Part shown: positions 23,862 through 33,035 of the stretch, piece by piece
Numbering within the stretch: the stretch's first letter is position 1
Layout: every line of letters starts with the position of its first letter
Assembly (NCBI RefSeq): GCF_000703005.1
Contig: NZ_JNLH01000001.1
Coordinates: 89,501 to 153,500, forward strand
DNA length: 64,000 nt
Reading direction: 5' to 3'
Source of the DNA: Pseudobutyrivibrio ruminis HUN009
Lineage (GTDB): Bacteria; Bacillota; Clostridia; Lachnospirales; Lachnospiraceae
Position numbers and translations under genes: made by a program
Notes under the pieces: model-generated
What the model was told of the DNA's origin: nothing
Database searches by the model: none
The model's input: the letters and a program-made list of their open reading frames with translations, nothing else

Positions 23862-26564
23862 TTAATGTGCCTCTGCCCAATTCATTCCAGTTTTCATATC
23901 GATTTCCAAATCAACTGCCAGTGAAGCCGCATGCTCCATCTCTTCTGCAACAAGCTTTTCAACCTGTGCCTGCTCGTCCTTGAATGTCTCAATAAGGAGC
24001 TCATCATGAACCTGAAGCAATAGCTTTGATTTGAGATTCTCTTTTAATAATCTGTCATGAACATTTACCATAGCAATTTTGATGATATCTGCAGCTGTAC
24101 CCTGAATTGGGGAATTCATAGCTACTCTCTCACCAAACTGTCTTGTCATAAAGTTTGAAGATTTAAGCTCTGGGATAGGACGACGTCTGCCGTACATAGT
24201 AGTAACATAGCCCTTTTCATTGCCCTCAGCCTTTAATCCCTCTAAGAATTCATGCATCTTTGGATATGCAACAAAATAATTATCGATATATTCCTGAGCT
24301 TCTTTTCTGCCAACTCCGATGTCCTTTGCAAGGCCAAATGCACTGATTCCATAAACTATTCCAAAGTTTACAGCCTTAGCGCTGCGGCGCTGAATATCTG
24401 TAACCTCGTCGAATGGTGTGTTGAACACCAAAGATGCTGTTGAGCGGTGAATATCCTGTCCAGCCTTGAATGCACCGATAAGATTTTCGTCCCCAGACAT
24501 ATGAGCTAATACTCGAAGCTCTATCTGAGAATAGTCAGCGTCAATGAATACGCAGCCATCCTTTGGATAGAACACCTTGCGGATTTCACGGCCAAGCTCC
24601 ATTCTAACTGGGATGTTTTGAAGGTTTGGCTCAGTAGAGCTGATTCGTCCTGTAGCTGTAACTGTCTGCATAAATGTAGAACGAATTCTGCCGTCTGAAT
24701 CTAAGCAATTTGCAAGGCCATCTGCATATGTACTCTTAAGCTTTGCAAGCTGTCTATATTCCAAAATATCATTAATGATAGGATTTGCTGGAGCAAGCTC
24801 TTCAAGAATATCTGCTGCTGTAGAATAACCTGTTTTGGTCTTCTTACCGCCCTGGATTCCAAGTTTTTCAAACAAAATCACACCAAGCTGCTTAGGAGAA
24901 TTGATATTGAACTCCTCACCAGCCTGCTCATAAACGCTCTTTTCAAGCTCTGTGATACGCACTGCAAGCTTGCTTCCATATGCTGATAGAGCCTCAGCGT
25001 CCATTGCAATACCTGCTATTTCCATATCAAACAATGTATAAACTAAAGGAAGCTCAATATCCTCGTAGATATGAAGCATTCCCTGTTCTTTTATTTCAGA
25101 AATAACCTTTTCGAATGAAGCGTAAGCTACATATGCATTGTAGCAAGCATAGGTTGTAATATGCTCAAGCTCTGAATCATCTTCTAAGGCTGCCTCAAGC
25201 TTTTTCTTGCCAAATAAATCTGCCACTGCAGGGATGATTACACCAAGCATCTCGCTTGCCACATCGTCTGCTGTGTAGGCATTTTTAGTTGGATTTAAAA
25301 GATATGCTGCAACTGCAACATCGCAGGCAGTTGGGAATATTTCAGCCTTTCCACCATTTGCATCTACCTGCGCTTTTTCCTCTGCAGAGAAAAGCTGATA
25401 GATGATGTGCATTGCATTTTTTAAATCCCAGAAGCAAAGCTTCACGCCCGCCTTGCTGATTTCTACAAGCTTGTGTCCTAAATAATCAGGAGTAATAAAG
25501 CCTGCGCAATCAACATAAACAGTCTCATCACCTACAGAAAGGGCTACACCCTTAATTGATTTATCTGCACCTGCCATAATGCTTGCGCCGATAAAGTCTT
25601 TTCCACTTTTGCTTAAACCTGCAAAGAAGTTTTCCACATCTGACAAGTCAGAGATGTGCTTAAATGTCTCCGATGTGGTGTCTTGTACCTTTGAAGTGTC
25701 TGTGTTTTCGAATCTTGGGAGAAGCTTTTTGAGCTCGTAACGCTTGCAGAGAAGATATGCCTCCTCTGTGAAAAGGTTTTCAAGCTTTGTAGAGCCTTCC
25801 TCAAGCTCGATTGGAGCATGTACATTGATAGTAGCAAGCTCCTTTGATAATACTGCAATATCCCACTGAGCAATGAAATTATCTAGGACTTTCCCCTTTT
25901 TCATTTCATCCACATGGGCATGGCACTCTTCGATTGAGCCATACTGAGCAATCCACTTTTCAGCTGTCTTTGGACCAACGCCTTCAACACCTGGAATATT
26001 ATCGCTAGCATCACCCTGAAGTGCCTTAACATCTATAAACTGCTTTGGTGTAACACCATAAGCTTCCTTAACATCAGCGGCATAATACTGCTCGATTTCA
26101 GTGCCACCTTTTTTTGTCTTTGGAATTGAAATCTTAACTTTGTCTGTAGCAAGCTGAAGAAGATCTCTATCTCCGGAAACGATAGTTACATCGAATCCTT
26201 TTTCCTCACCAATTCTAGAAAGAGTTCCAAGAATATCATCTGCTTCCCATCCCTCTAATGTGATTACAGGCACACCCATAGCTTTAAGCATTTCCTGAAT
26301 ACGAGGAATCTGCTCCTTAAGCTCTGGAAGCATTGGCTTTCTAGTGCCTTTGTATGCATCATACATTTTGTGGCGGAACGTTGGAGCTGAAACATCAAAT
26401 GCAACAGCAAAGTTGTCAGGCTTTTCGTCGTCGATAAACTTGAGCATCATATTCAGGAAGCCAAAAATGGCTCCTGTATGCTCCCCCTGACTATTTGTAA
26501 GATCTGGAACACCATAGAATGCACGATTGGCAATGCTATGACCGTCAATCAATAATAATTTCAT
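23862..26564 (-). CDS. polA: DNA polymerase I
   Basis: Repair and Okazaki-fragment polymerase; 900 residues. Domains: 5'-3' exonuclease (about 1-290; MKLLLIDGHSIANRAFYG, GWEADDILG, SGDRDLLQLA, QGDASDNIPG), a 3'-5' exonuclease-like domain (about 310-500), and the polymerase (about 510-900; DADYSQIELRVLAHMSGDE, KAVNFGIVYGISAFGLA, LLQVHDELLIE). The exonuclease domain lacks the Asp-x-Glu of E. coli Pol I (here FIGASIMAGAD), so proofreading is probably lost, as in other Firmicute Pol I enzymes. AGAGGAT lies before the ATG. A 17-base hairpin (element D) sits between the pepP-like gene and polA. Confidence 0.97.
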   Translation of the reverse strand: MKLLLIDGHSIANRAFYGVPDLTNSQGEHTGAIFGFLNMMLKFIDDEKPDNFAVAFDVSAPTFRHKMYDAYKGTRKPMLPELKEQIPRIQEMLKAMGVPVITLEGWEADDILGTLSRIGEEKGFDVTIVSGDRDLLQLATDKVKISIPKTKKGGTEIEQYYAADVKEAYGVTPKQFIDVKALQGDASDNIPGVEGVGPKTAEKWIAQYGSIEECHAHVDEMKKGKVLDNFIAQWDIAVLSKELATINVHAPIELEEGSTKLENLFTEEAYLLCKRYELKKLLPRFENTDTSKVQDTTSETFKHISDLSDVENFFAGLSKSGKDFIGASIMAGADKSIKGVALSVGDETVYVDCAGFITPDYLGHKLVEISKAGVKLCFWDLKNAMHIIYQLFSAEEKAQVDANGGKAEIFPTACDVAVAAYLLNPTKNAYTADDVASEMLGVIIPAVADLFGKKKLEAALEDDSELEHITTYACYNAYVAYASFEKVISEIKEQGMLHIYEDIELPLVYTLFDMEIAGIAMDAEALSAYGSKLAVRITELEKSVYEQAGEEFNINSPKQLGVILFEKLGIQGGKKTKTGYSTAADILEELAPANPIINDILEYRQLAKLKSTYADGLANCLDSDGRIRSTFMQTVTATGRISSTEPNLQNIPVRMELGREIRKVFYPKDGCVFIDADYSQIELRVLAHMSGDENLIGAFKAGQDIHRSTASLVFNTPFDEVTDIQRRSAKAVNFGIVYGISAFGLAKDIGVGRKEAQEYIDNYFVAYPKMHEFLEGLKAEGNEKGYVTTMYGRRRPIPELKSSNFMTRQFGERVAMNSPIQGTAADIIKIAMVNVHDRLLKENLKSKLLLQVHDELLIETFKDEQAQVEKLVAEEMEHAASLAVDLEIDMKTGMNWAEAH

Positions 26565-26578
26565 TACATTATCCTCTC

Positions 26579-26595
26579 GCTAGTTAACTACTAGC
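26579..26595 (-). repeat. intercistronic hairpin element D (pepP-polA)
   Basis: GCTAGT (26579-26584) and ACTAGC (26590-26595) with a five-base TAACT loop. It fits tightly between the pepP-like stop codon and the polA ribosome binding site, and resembles elements A, B and C with different but complementary arm bases. Confidence 0.55.
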
Positions 26596-26598
26596 TAT

Positions 26599-28392
26599 TT
26601 ATACTTCATGAGTTTCTTTCTCCAGCCATGCATATTCCTCGTCGGTTAGGTATGGCTTAAGTGTTTCACGAACGAATGCGTGATATTCGTTAAGAGTCTT
26701 CTTTTCTGCCTCTGTCATCATCTCTGGGATAACTGGATCAAGATCGATTGGGCAAACTGTAAGCGACTCAAAGTGACGGAAATCACCGTACTCTGTTGTC
26801 TCACCAGCTACGCAAAGAAGCTCATTTTCAATTCTGATACCGAAGCCGTCTTCAATGTAAAGGCCTGGTTCGTCAGTTGTGATCATTCCTGGCTGAAGCT
26901 CTGCAGCGTTCTTGCCCTGTGGAACTCTCCAACGGAAGTTGTTTGGTCCCTCGTGAACATTGAGGATGTGACCAACACCGTGACCTGTACCACAACGGTA
27001 ATCAAGCCCCATATCCCAAACTGGACCACGTGAAAGTACATCAAGGTTTGCTCCTGTAACTCCCTTAGGGAAGTTTGCAGCCATAAGTCTTAAGTGACAA
27101 CGAAGAACTACTGTGTAGTACTCCTTCATCTGCTGTGTAAGCTCACCAAGAGCGATTGTTCTAGTGATATCTGTAGTACCTTCAAGGTAGTGGGCTCCTG
27201 AATCAACAAGAAGGAATCCTTCTGGCTTAAGTGTTGCTTCTGAGCCTGGCTTAGCGCTGTAGTGCATCATTGCAGCGTTTGGACCATATGCTGAAATTGT
27301 ATTAAATGATAAATCTACAAAGTGCTCCTGTTCACGACGTCTAGCCTCGAAGTAGTCTGAAGCTGTGATTTCTGTCATTGGCTCCTTTGTAATGTTTTCT
27401 TTGATGTATTTGATAGTCTTTGTGCAAGCTACACCATCTTTGATGTGAGCTAATCTTGTGTTCTTGATTTCTGTCTCGTTCTTAACTGCACGCATAAGCT
27501 CTGAAGGGTTCTTGCCATCGATAATCTTTGCTGAGCCCTTTAATGCCTTAACGATGTTGTAGTTAACGATTTCCTGATCAAGAAGGATACGTCTGTTAGC
27601 CATATCAGCGCTCTGCATATAGTGATAAACCATATCATATGGATAAAGCTTTACGCTGTTGTCGTTGAGGTATCTCATAGCCTCCTCTGGCCAATTTGTT
27701 GTGTCTGTAAATAAGATTACGCTATCATCTGTAATAAGAAGGAATGAAAGGAAAACTGGTACGTTTGCAATATCATTTCCTCTAAGATTAAGGATATATG
27801 CAATATCATAAAGGCTTGTTACTAAGTGTGCATCTGCCTTTTTCTTTTTCATCTTTTCGCGGATGCGGTAAATCTTTGCCTGCATGCTCTCACCTGAGAA
27901 CTCATCCTCAAGTACCCATGTTGTAGCCTTTGGAAGCTCTGGTCTGTCTTCCCAGATAATATCAACTAAATCCTCTGTTGTAGCAAGTTCACCACCCTTG
28001 TCCTGAGCAATATCAAAATACTTAGCAGCATTCTTTGCTGATACGCATCTGCCATCAAATCCGAGACATCCTCCCTCAGGGAAGTTCTTCTCGATAAATT
28101 CTTCTACCTCTGGAACCTTTGGCTCACCCATTTTTTCAAGGATAACCTCTGAGCCTGCAATCTGTTTTGCAGCCTGTACAAAGTAACGTCCATCTGTCCA
28201 AAGATGTGCCTCTGTCTTTGTGATAACAGCTGTTCCTGCTGAGCCTGTAAAGCCTGTCATAAAGCTACGAGCCTTAAAGTGCTCTCCTACATATTCTGAT
28301 GAATGGAAGTCATCTGTTGGAATCAGGTAAAGATCGATTCCTCTCTCATTCATTAATTCTCTAAGTTTTGCGATTTTCTCATTTGTTGTCAT
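26599..28392 (-). CDS. aminopeptidase P family Xaa-Pro peptidase (M24B)
   Basis: Cytoplasmic di-metal peptidase removing N-terminal residues that precede proline. At 597 residues it is the long form with two N-terminal creatinase-like domains (about 1-320) and a C-terminal pita-bread domain. Metal ligands are visible in order: LLVDSGAHYLEGTTDIT (two Asp), GTGHGVGHILNVHEG (His), TDEPGLYIE (Glu) and IRIENELLC (Glu). The start ATG overlaps the stop of the GH5 gene (TAATG), indicating translational coupling with a secreted cellulase, which is odd for a housekeeping peptidase. It is followed by polA. Confidence 0.93.
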   Translation of the reverse strand: MTTNEKIAKLRELMNERGIDLYLIPTDDFHSSEYVGEHFKARSFMTGFTGSAGTAVITKTEAHLWTDGRYFVQAAKQIAGSEVILEKMGEPKVPEVEEFIEKNFPEGGCLGFDGRCVSAKNAAKYFDIAQDKGGELATTEDLVDIIWEDRPELPKATTWVLEDEFSGESMQAKIYRIREKMKKKKADAHLVTSLYDIAYILNLRGNDIANVPVFLSFLLITDDSVILFTDTTNWPEEAMRYLNDNSVKLYPYDMVYHYMQSADMANRRILLDQEIVNYNIVKALKGSAKIIDGKNPSELMRAVKNETEIKNTRLAHIKDGVACTKTIKYIKENITKEPMTEITASDYFEARRREQEHFVDLSFNTISAYGPNAAMMHYSAKPGSEATLKPEGFLLVDSGAHYLEGTTDITRTIALGELTQQMKEYYTVVLRCHLRLMAANFPKGVTGANLDVLSRGPVWDMGLDYRCGTGHGVGHILNVHEGPNNFRWRVPQGKNAAELQPGMITTDEPGLYIEDGFGIRIENELLCVAGETTEYGDFRHFESLTVCPIDLDPVIPEMMTEAEKKTLNEYHAFVRETLKPYLTDEEYAWLEKETHEV

Positions 28393-29723
28393 TATCTCTT
28401 TTTCTCCATATTACTTTTTTCTTGCTTGAGCTTTTGCTCTTTTTCATTTATGTCTTCTGATGTTTCATCAGAGATTTCTTCATCATCCTGCTTGCTTGTA
28501 TCTATTGATTGAAGCATATTGACGAAATACTGGCCTTGTTCAGAAAGCTCCTCTTCCTCCCAGTCAGCTGTCTTGTTGCAATCTGAACTAATCAAAGCAG
28601 AACCCTCTGCCTTATTTGAAAGATTCCAAATGCAAGTTGAAAGCTGATACTCATCAATAATATCCTGCCATTTAGCAGCTTCCTTTGTATCAACAGAACC
28701 ATCGCCATCAGCTGAAACAAAGCCATACTCAGAAATGAATACTGGAAGGCCTGCATCTAAAGCGTCTGTAAGTGTGTTTCTAGCGCTGGATTTGTGTGTG
28801 CCTGCATAGAAATGATATGTGTACATGATGTTGTCATAATCAAGTGGAGCTTCCACAACTGAATCAAGATCACTAGACCAGTTTGGAGTACCGACTAAAA
28901 TCACTGCATCACTATCCACATTTCTGATTACAGGAATTACTTCATCCGCATAAGCACAGATATCTTCCCATGTAGTGTCACCGTTTGGCTCATTGCAAAT
29001 CTCGTAGATAACATTTTCGTTGTCTTCGTATTTACGAACCATCTCTCCAAAGAACTGAATAGCCTGTGCTTTGTATTCATTTGGATTGCTATCATTTAAG
29101 ATATGCCAATCGATGATGACATACATATCGTTTTCTGTTGCAGCTTCAACTGCAGCATCGATGTTGTCCTTTAATGTATTTTGAACATCCTCTCCTGCCA
29201 CGCAATAGCCATTGTAATCGCTTGTGTACATAGCAAGGCGGATAACATTGATTCCCCAGTTATTTCTAAGAGATTCGATAGTCTCTGGTGTGACATATTC
29301 AGGATACCAGCTAAGACCATGTGAGCTAACACCTGTAAGCACTGCTACATCGCCTGATTCATCTACAAGCTTGCCGTCCTCTACATGAAGGGCTCCATAA
29401 TAATCAAGTGAAACACCTGTAGTAGCTGCTGTAGTCTGTGGTTCTTCTTCCACTTCCTCAGTAGTCTCTTCTTCTGGCTCTTCTGGCTCTTCTACCTTTT
29501 CTACCTCTTTTTCAAGTGCTTCCTCTTTAGCAGTAGCCTCCTTAACCTTTTCAGCTTCCTGCTCCTCAGCAACCTGCGGCTCCTCTTCCTGCTTTTCAGT
29601 TACTTCCCAAGGAAATACCACACTGCCCTTGGCATAGCTTACTCCAAATACTCCAGCGATAATTGCTATCGCAAGAATTATTATTAACAATACTGTTCTG
29701 AATTTCTGCTTTTTTGAAACCAT
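28392..29723 (-). CDS. membrane-anchored GH5 endoglucanase
   Basis: Endo-beta-1,4-glucanase-type enzyme held at the cell surface. An uncleaved signal anchor (about 9-30, LLIIILAIAIIAGVFGVSYA) is followed by a very acidic Glu/Lys/Pro linker (about 40-95), then a GH5 barrel resembling subfamily 2 (about 105-400). The acid/base Glu is in VIYEICNEPNGDTTW and the nucleophile Glu in PVFISEYGFVSADG. A charged tail ends in KSNMEKKR. It has 443 residues and no cellulose-binding module or dockerin. AAGGAGA precedes the ATG at 29723. It likely acts on cello-oligosaccharides or beta-glucan close to the membrane. Confidence 0.92.
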   Translation of the reverse strand: MVSKKQKFRTVLLIIILAIAIIAGVFGVSYAKGSVVFPWEVTEKQEEEPQVAEEQEAEKVKEATAKEEALEKEVEKVEEPEEPEEETTEEVEEEPQTTAATTGVSLDYYGALHVEDGKLVDESGDVAVLTGVSSHGLSWYPEYVTPETIESLRNNWGINVIRLAMYTSDYNGYCVAGEDVQNTLKDNIDAAVEAATENDMYVIIDWHILNDSNPNEYKAQAIQFFGEMVRKYEDNENVIYEICNEPNGDTTWEDICAYADEVIPVIRNVDSDAVILVGTPNWSSDLDSVVEAPLDYDNIMYTYHFYAGTHKSSARNTLTDALDAGLPVFISEYGFVSADGDGSVDTKEAAKWQDIIDEYQLSTCIWNLSNKAEGSALISSDCNKTADWEEEELSEQGQYFVNMLQSIDTSKQDDEEISDETSEDINEKEQKLKQEKSNMEKKR

Positions 29724-29744
29724 ACCATTCTCCTTATTTTTAAT

Positions 29745-29951
29745 TTAGTCGAAAGTTACAGCAGCCTCTCCATTGTGAGCATACTGAATATAATCATAGA
29801 GGCGTGAACTGGTTAAAAGATCTGTAGCCTCAAGGTCAAAATCGTAATCAGCAAAATCTACTTCTTCGATAAACTTATCTAACTCCTCATTGCTAAGTGA
29901 GTTTACATATTCTTTTATTTCTACAATTGTTTTTCCTGTTAAATCGTACAT
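29745..29951 (-). CDS. small hypothetical protein, 68 aa
   Basis: Very acidic small soluble protein (KFIEEVDFADYDFDLEATD) with predicted helix at the start and no known motif. The ATG at 29951 has AGAGG about six bases upstream, and the frame ends 21 bases before the GH5 gene, so it probably heads the GH5-pepP-polA run. Composition is consistent with a real gene, but I do not recognise the family and assign no function. Confidence 0.6.
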   Translation of the reverse strand: MYDLTGKTIVEIKEYVNSLSNEELDKFIEEVDFADYDFDLEATDLLTSSRLYDYIQYAHNGEAAVTFD

Positions 29952-30047
29952 ACATAACCTCTTTTCTATAAAACATTCTTCTTAAGATTATAGTACATTC
30001 TCCCCTTTTAAAAAAGAATGTTTTTGTTGTGAAACTCGTTGTAGTCT

Positions 30048-30065
30048 GTTATCATATATGATAAC
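30048..30065 (+). promoter_or_regulatory. palindromic operator upstream of the HTH gene
   Basis: Perfect 18-base palindrome GTTATCATATATGATAAC. A TTGTAG at 30039-30044 followed after 17 bases by TAACAT places it across the promoter. It lies 28 bases before the HTH gene start and is the natural site for autoregulation by that protein. Confidence 0.75.
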
Positions 30066-30093
30066 ATTATAGTATCGAATTGGTGGGTAGCTA

Positions 30094-30339
30094 ATGAAGG
30101 AAAGATATTCAGATGGAATCATTTCATCTCAAGCCATAGCAGCCCGGCGTTCCATTGCAAAACAGCTTAAGGACGCACGCAAATCCCTGCATCTCACGCA
30201 GGAGGTTCTAGCTGATATGGCCGGCACGAAAAAATCAAATATCTCCCGCATGGAAAGCGGCAAATACAATCCCTCATTGGATTTTCTAGTGAAGGTTGCA
30301 AATTCTATGGGTAAAGAAATAAACATACACTTGGATTGA
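30094..30339 (+). CDS. XRE-family helix-turn-helix protein
   Basis: An 81-residue DNA-binding protein with one Cro/CI-type HTH: ARKSLHLTQEVLADMAGTKKSNISRMESGKYNPSLDFLVKVANSMG. Its form is that of HigA-like antitoxins and short autoregulators. A perfect 18-base palindrome overlaps its promoter. It is followed 12 bases later by a 94-residue basic protein, and both end at a strong terminator, so the two form a small isolated operon. It probably represses its own operon; any wider targets are unknown. Confidence 0.85.
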   Translation: MKERYSDGIISSQAIAARRSIAKQLKDARKSLHLTQEVLADMAGTKKSNISRMESGKYNPSLDFLVKVANSMGKEINIHLD

Positions 30340-30351
30340 TAGGAAATTGTT

Positions 30352-30636
30352 ATGAGAAAGAAACCAAAGCTTGCCAAAAACATTGATAAAGACGTTGTCT
30401 TATGCGAAATCACAAACAGAATAGTATCAAATCGTACTTCTAATCTACTTCTTCATGAATCAGTACCCTTTTCAAAGAATTGGCACCGAGTGCCATTCTT
30501 CAAGCGCAGATCTTACAATGGAGCCAGAAACGTCTGTGTTATTTCAATTAGTCGTACACAATATTCAAGAGCCCGCCGTGTCCTTAATCTTCTAGAAGAC
30601 CGTGACTACAACAGACTCTTACTAAACATCATATAA
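30352..30636 (+). CDS. basic hypothetical protein paired with XRE regulator, 94 aa
   Basis: Strongly basic protein (for example HRVPFFKRRSYNGARNV and SRTQYSRARRVLNLLEDRDY), begins MRKKPKLAKNIDKD. AGGAAA lies before the ATG, 12 bases after the HTH gene stop. I recognise no family. The order HTH then small basic partner under an autoregulated promoter is that of some toxin-antitoxin operons, but no RelE, HigB or other toxin motif can be named, so toxin is only one possibility; a nucleic-acid-binding partner is another. It is followed by an intrinsic terminator. Confidence 0.6.
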   Translation: MRKKPKLAKNIDKDVVLCEITNRIVSNRTSNLLLHESVPFSKNWHRVPFFKRRSYNGARNVCVISISRTQYSRARRVLNLLEDRDYNRLLLNII

Positions 30637-30641
30637 AATGA

Positions 30642-30675
30642 GTGCCAGGTCTTTTAAAAACCTGGCACTTTTTTA
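30642..30675. terminator. bidirectional intrinsic terminator
   Basis: GTGCCAGGT (30642-30650)/ACCTGGCAC (30660-30668) followed by six T on the plus strand. On the minus strand A-rich loop and flanks make it weaker. It separates the HTH operon from the convergent membrane protein gene. Confidence 0.88.
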
Positions 30676-31071
30676 ATCTCTATTTCTTATTAATTTATAT
30701 ATACCTATTATAATTCCTCGTATCAGGGCATATATCAAGAACATCAGCATAAAGCCCCACACGCCAAACACGATATCTTCAAACTCCATAGCGCCTGAGC
30801 CTGTAATCTTTTGCTCGATTTCGATGGCGAAGGTAAGAAGAAGGATTAACGTAAATACGTATATCCAACTTATTACAAGCACGTGACCTGTTTTGGCCAA
30901 AAGTGAGAAAAGTGGCTGAACAACAAAAATCATAGCCATGCCAATTGCGCCAATCACAAGGAAATGTAGCTCTTTATCTGTGAAATTTGCCTCATATGCA
31001 TCATTCAGAGAAAGAAGATATGTGTGCATGTCGTTAATAAAATCCAAAATAGCGTATAAAAAGGTGTTCAT
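30673..31071 (-). CDS. small integral membrane protein, 132 aa
   Basis: Three hydrophobic helices are visible (about 38-60, FLVIGAIGMAMIFVVQPLFSLL; 65-85, VLVISWIYVFTLILLLTFAI; 100-125, FGVWGFMLMFLIYALIRGIII), after an amphipathic N-terminus. The family is not recognised. AAGGAGAG lies before the ATG at 31071. It is a single gene, divergent from the phosphofructokinase gene and convergent with the HTH operon. No function can be assigned. Confidence 0.7.
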   Translation of the reverse strand: MNTFLYAILDFINDMHTYLLSLNDAYEANFTDKELHFLVIGAIGMAMIFVVQPLFSLLAKTGHVLVISWIYVFTLILLLTFAIEIEQKITGSGAMEFEDIVFGVWGFMLMFLIYALIRGIIIGIYKLIRNRD

Positions 31072-31140
31072 AGTATCTCTCCTTATGTTAGAATAATCCC
31101 TAGAAGCTTAATTATAAGCATACGTTCGGGAGGTAATCAA

Positions 31141-32352
31141 ATGGGAAACATCATCGTCGCACAGTCGGGCGGACCAACTGTGGCAATCAATGCCAGTCTT
31201 GCTGGCGTCATCGAGGGAGCCTTGTCTTCTAAATACGACAAGATTTACGGTTCCATCAACGGAATTATCGGCATTAAGGATGACAACATCATCGACTTAA
31301 CCGAAACAATAAAATCTGATTCCAATTTTCTAAAAAAACTTAAAGTTACTCCAGCCATGTACCTTGGCTCATGTCGTTTCAAGCTTCCAAGCGTCACTTC
31401 AAACGACCCTATCTATAATACCCTATTTCAGCAATTTAAAAAATATGATATCGAAGCATTTTTCTACATCGGTGGAAACGACTCCATGGATACTGTAGAC
31501 AAGCTTTCAGCATATGCAAAATCAATAGAATCTCCTATTAGATTTATCGGTGTGCCAAAGACTGTAGACAACGATTTGTGTGTAACAGATCATACTCCTG
31601 GTTTTGGCTCAGCTGCAAAATACATTGCTACCACCACTATGGAGGTTATTTACGACGCTAAAATCTACAACTCTCCTAGTGTTACTATTATAGAAGTAAT
31701 GGGACGAGATGCTGGATGGCTTACAGCCGCCACATCTCTTGCAAGAAATAACTGCTGCTGCGGACCAGATTTAATCTATCTTCCAGAGGTTCCATTTAAC
31801 ACAGAGGTATTTGTAAACGATTTATCTCGTCTTTTAAAGGAAAAGACAAATATAGTTGTAGCTGTATCCGAGGGAATTCGTGATGCTAATGGTGAATATA
31901 TCTCTGCATCTACAGGCCAATTAGACAACTTTGGTCACGCACAGCTTTCAGGTGCTGGCAAGACTCTTGAATATATTGTAAAGGATAGACTTGGCGTAAA
32001 GGTTCGTTCAATAGAAGTAAACGTTTTACAAAGAGCTGCTGCTCATATGAGCTCACTTACTGATTTAAAAGAATCTGTAGAGCTTGGTAAGCACGGAGTG
32101 CAGTATGCGGAAGAAGGTGTAACAGGTGCAATGGTAGTTCTTAACCGCACAAGTAACGCACCATACACTGTAGACTACAGCTATGCGACTATCCACGATA
32201 TTGCAAACGAAGCAAAGGAAGTTCCTCAGGAATGGATTAATGAAAGCCACAACTGGGTTACAGATGAAATGTTAGAATACCTCAAGCCTCTAGTAATTGG
32301 GGAGCCTGAGCTTGAATACGAAAACGGCCTACCTGTTTACGTAACAAGATAA
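31141..32352 (+). CDS. pfp: PPi-dependent 6-phosphofructokinase
   Basis: Cytoplasmic glycolytic enzyme phosphorylating fructose-6-phosphate, probably with pyrophosphate and reversibly. At 403 residues it begins MGNIIVAQSGGPTVAINAS. The donor-site motif is GGNDSMDT with Asp where ATP enzymes have Gly, and the catalytic loop is GVPKTVDNDL, with the Lys typical of PPi-dependent enzymes where ATP enzymes carry Gly. The substrate loop VIEVMGRDAGWL is intact. GGGAGGT precedes the ATG. It is monocistronic. Donor choice is read from these two residues and not measured. Confidence 0.9.
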   Translation: MGNIIVAQSGGPTVAINASLAGVIEGALSSKYDKIYGSINGIIGIKDDNIIDLTETIKSDSNFLKKLKVTPAMYLGSCRFKLPSVTSNDPIYNTLFQQFKKYDIEAFFYIGGNDSMDTVDKLSAYAKSIESPIRFIGVPKTVDNDLCVTDHTPGFGSAAKYIATTTMEVIYDAKIYNSPSVTIIEVMGRDAGWLTAATSLARNNCCCGPDLIYLPEVPFNTEVFVNDLSRLLKEKTNIVVAVSEGIRDANGEYISASTGQLDNFGHAQLSGAGKTLEYIVKDRLGVKVRSIEVNVLQRAAAHMSSLTDLKESVELGKHGVQYAEEGVTGAMVVLNRTSNAPYTVDYSYATIHDIANEAKEVPQEWINESHNWVTDEMLEYLKPLVIGEPELEYENGLPVYVTR

Positions 32353-32520
32353 TTTTGCACATTTCACAAAATTAACACTTACATTTTGTTGAAAATCATG
32401 TTATCATTGCTGACGCAACAAAAGATAATATGGTTTAATTGGAAACGACACATCCTCCGGATGATAACGAACAACACATGTAATTTTATGTATTATTCAT
32501 TATCAGAAGGAGGATTTATT

Positions 32521-33015
32521 ATGCCTAAAAACAAATTTCAAGACGTAGTATTAACTATAATTATGGCCACTGTTATGGTTTACGGAATGGTGGTTTACAA
32601 CGTTGCATTAAACACAGGTGGAGTAACAGGTCAGACATTCCTTTTAGCACTCCATGAGCTTCCTATAATGGTGCCTATCGCATTCATTCTTGAGTTTTTC
32701 ATCGTTGGTAAGCTTGCACGTGCCCTTGCATTTTCTGTAATGAAACCTACTGACAGACCTCAGTTCATTACATACGCTATCTCAATTTGCATTTGCTGCA
32801 TCATGTGCCCAACAATGAGCCTTGTAGCTACTATTCTTTTCAAGGACACTCACACATTTGGAACATGGATTCAGACATGGGCTATGAACTTCCCAATGGC
32901 ACTTCTTTATCAGTTGTTCTATTGTGGACCATTTGTAAGACTTATCTTTAGAACTATTTTCCGTGAGAAGAAAGTAGAAACTTCTTATGAAAGCGAAGCT
33001 GTTGAGGCTGCGTAA
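32521..33015 (+). CDS. DUF2798 membrane protein
   Basis: Membrane protein of 164 residues with four helices in the two-fold pattern of DUF2798 (VVLTIIMATVMVYGMVVYN; LPIMVPIAFILEFFIVG; ITYAISICICCIMCPTMSLVATILF; FPMALLYQLFYCGPFVRLIF). The ATG at 32521 (MPKNKFQDVVL) is chosen for the AGAAGGAGGA nine bases before it; the frame is open further upstream but without a ribosome binding site. Function unknown; some relatives lie next to regulators of stress genes. The 170-base leader after pfp contains a CATCC/GGATG hairpin (about 32451-32463) and nothing else recognised. A terminator follows. Confidence 0.8.
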   Translation: MPKNKFQDVVLTIIMATVMVYGMVVYNVALNTGGVTGQTFLLALHELPIMVPIAFILEFFIVGKLARALAFSVMKPTDRPQFITYAISICICCIMCPTMSLVATILFKDTHTFGTWIQTWAMNFPMALLYQLFYCGPFVRLIFRTIFREKKVETSYESEAVEAA

Positions 33016-33035
33016 GATTTATAGGGCATAAGATA

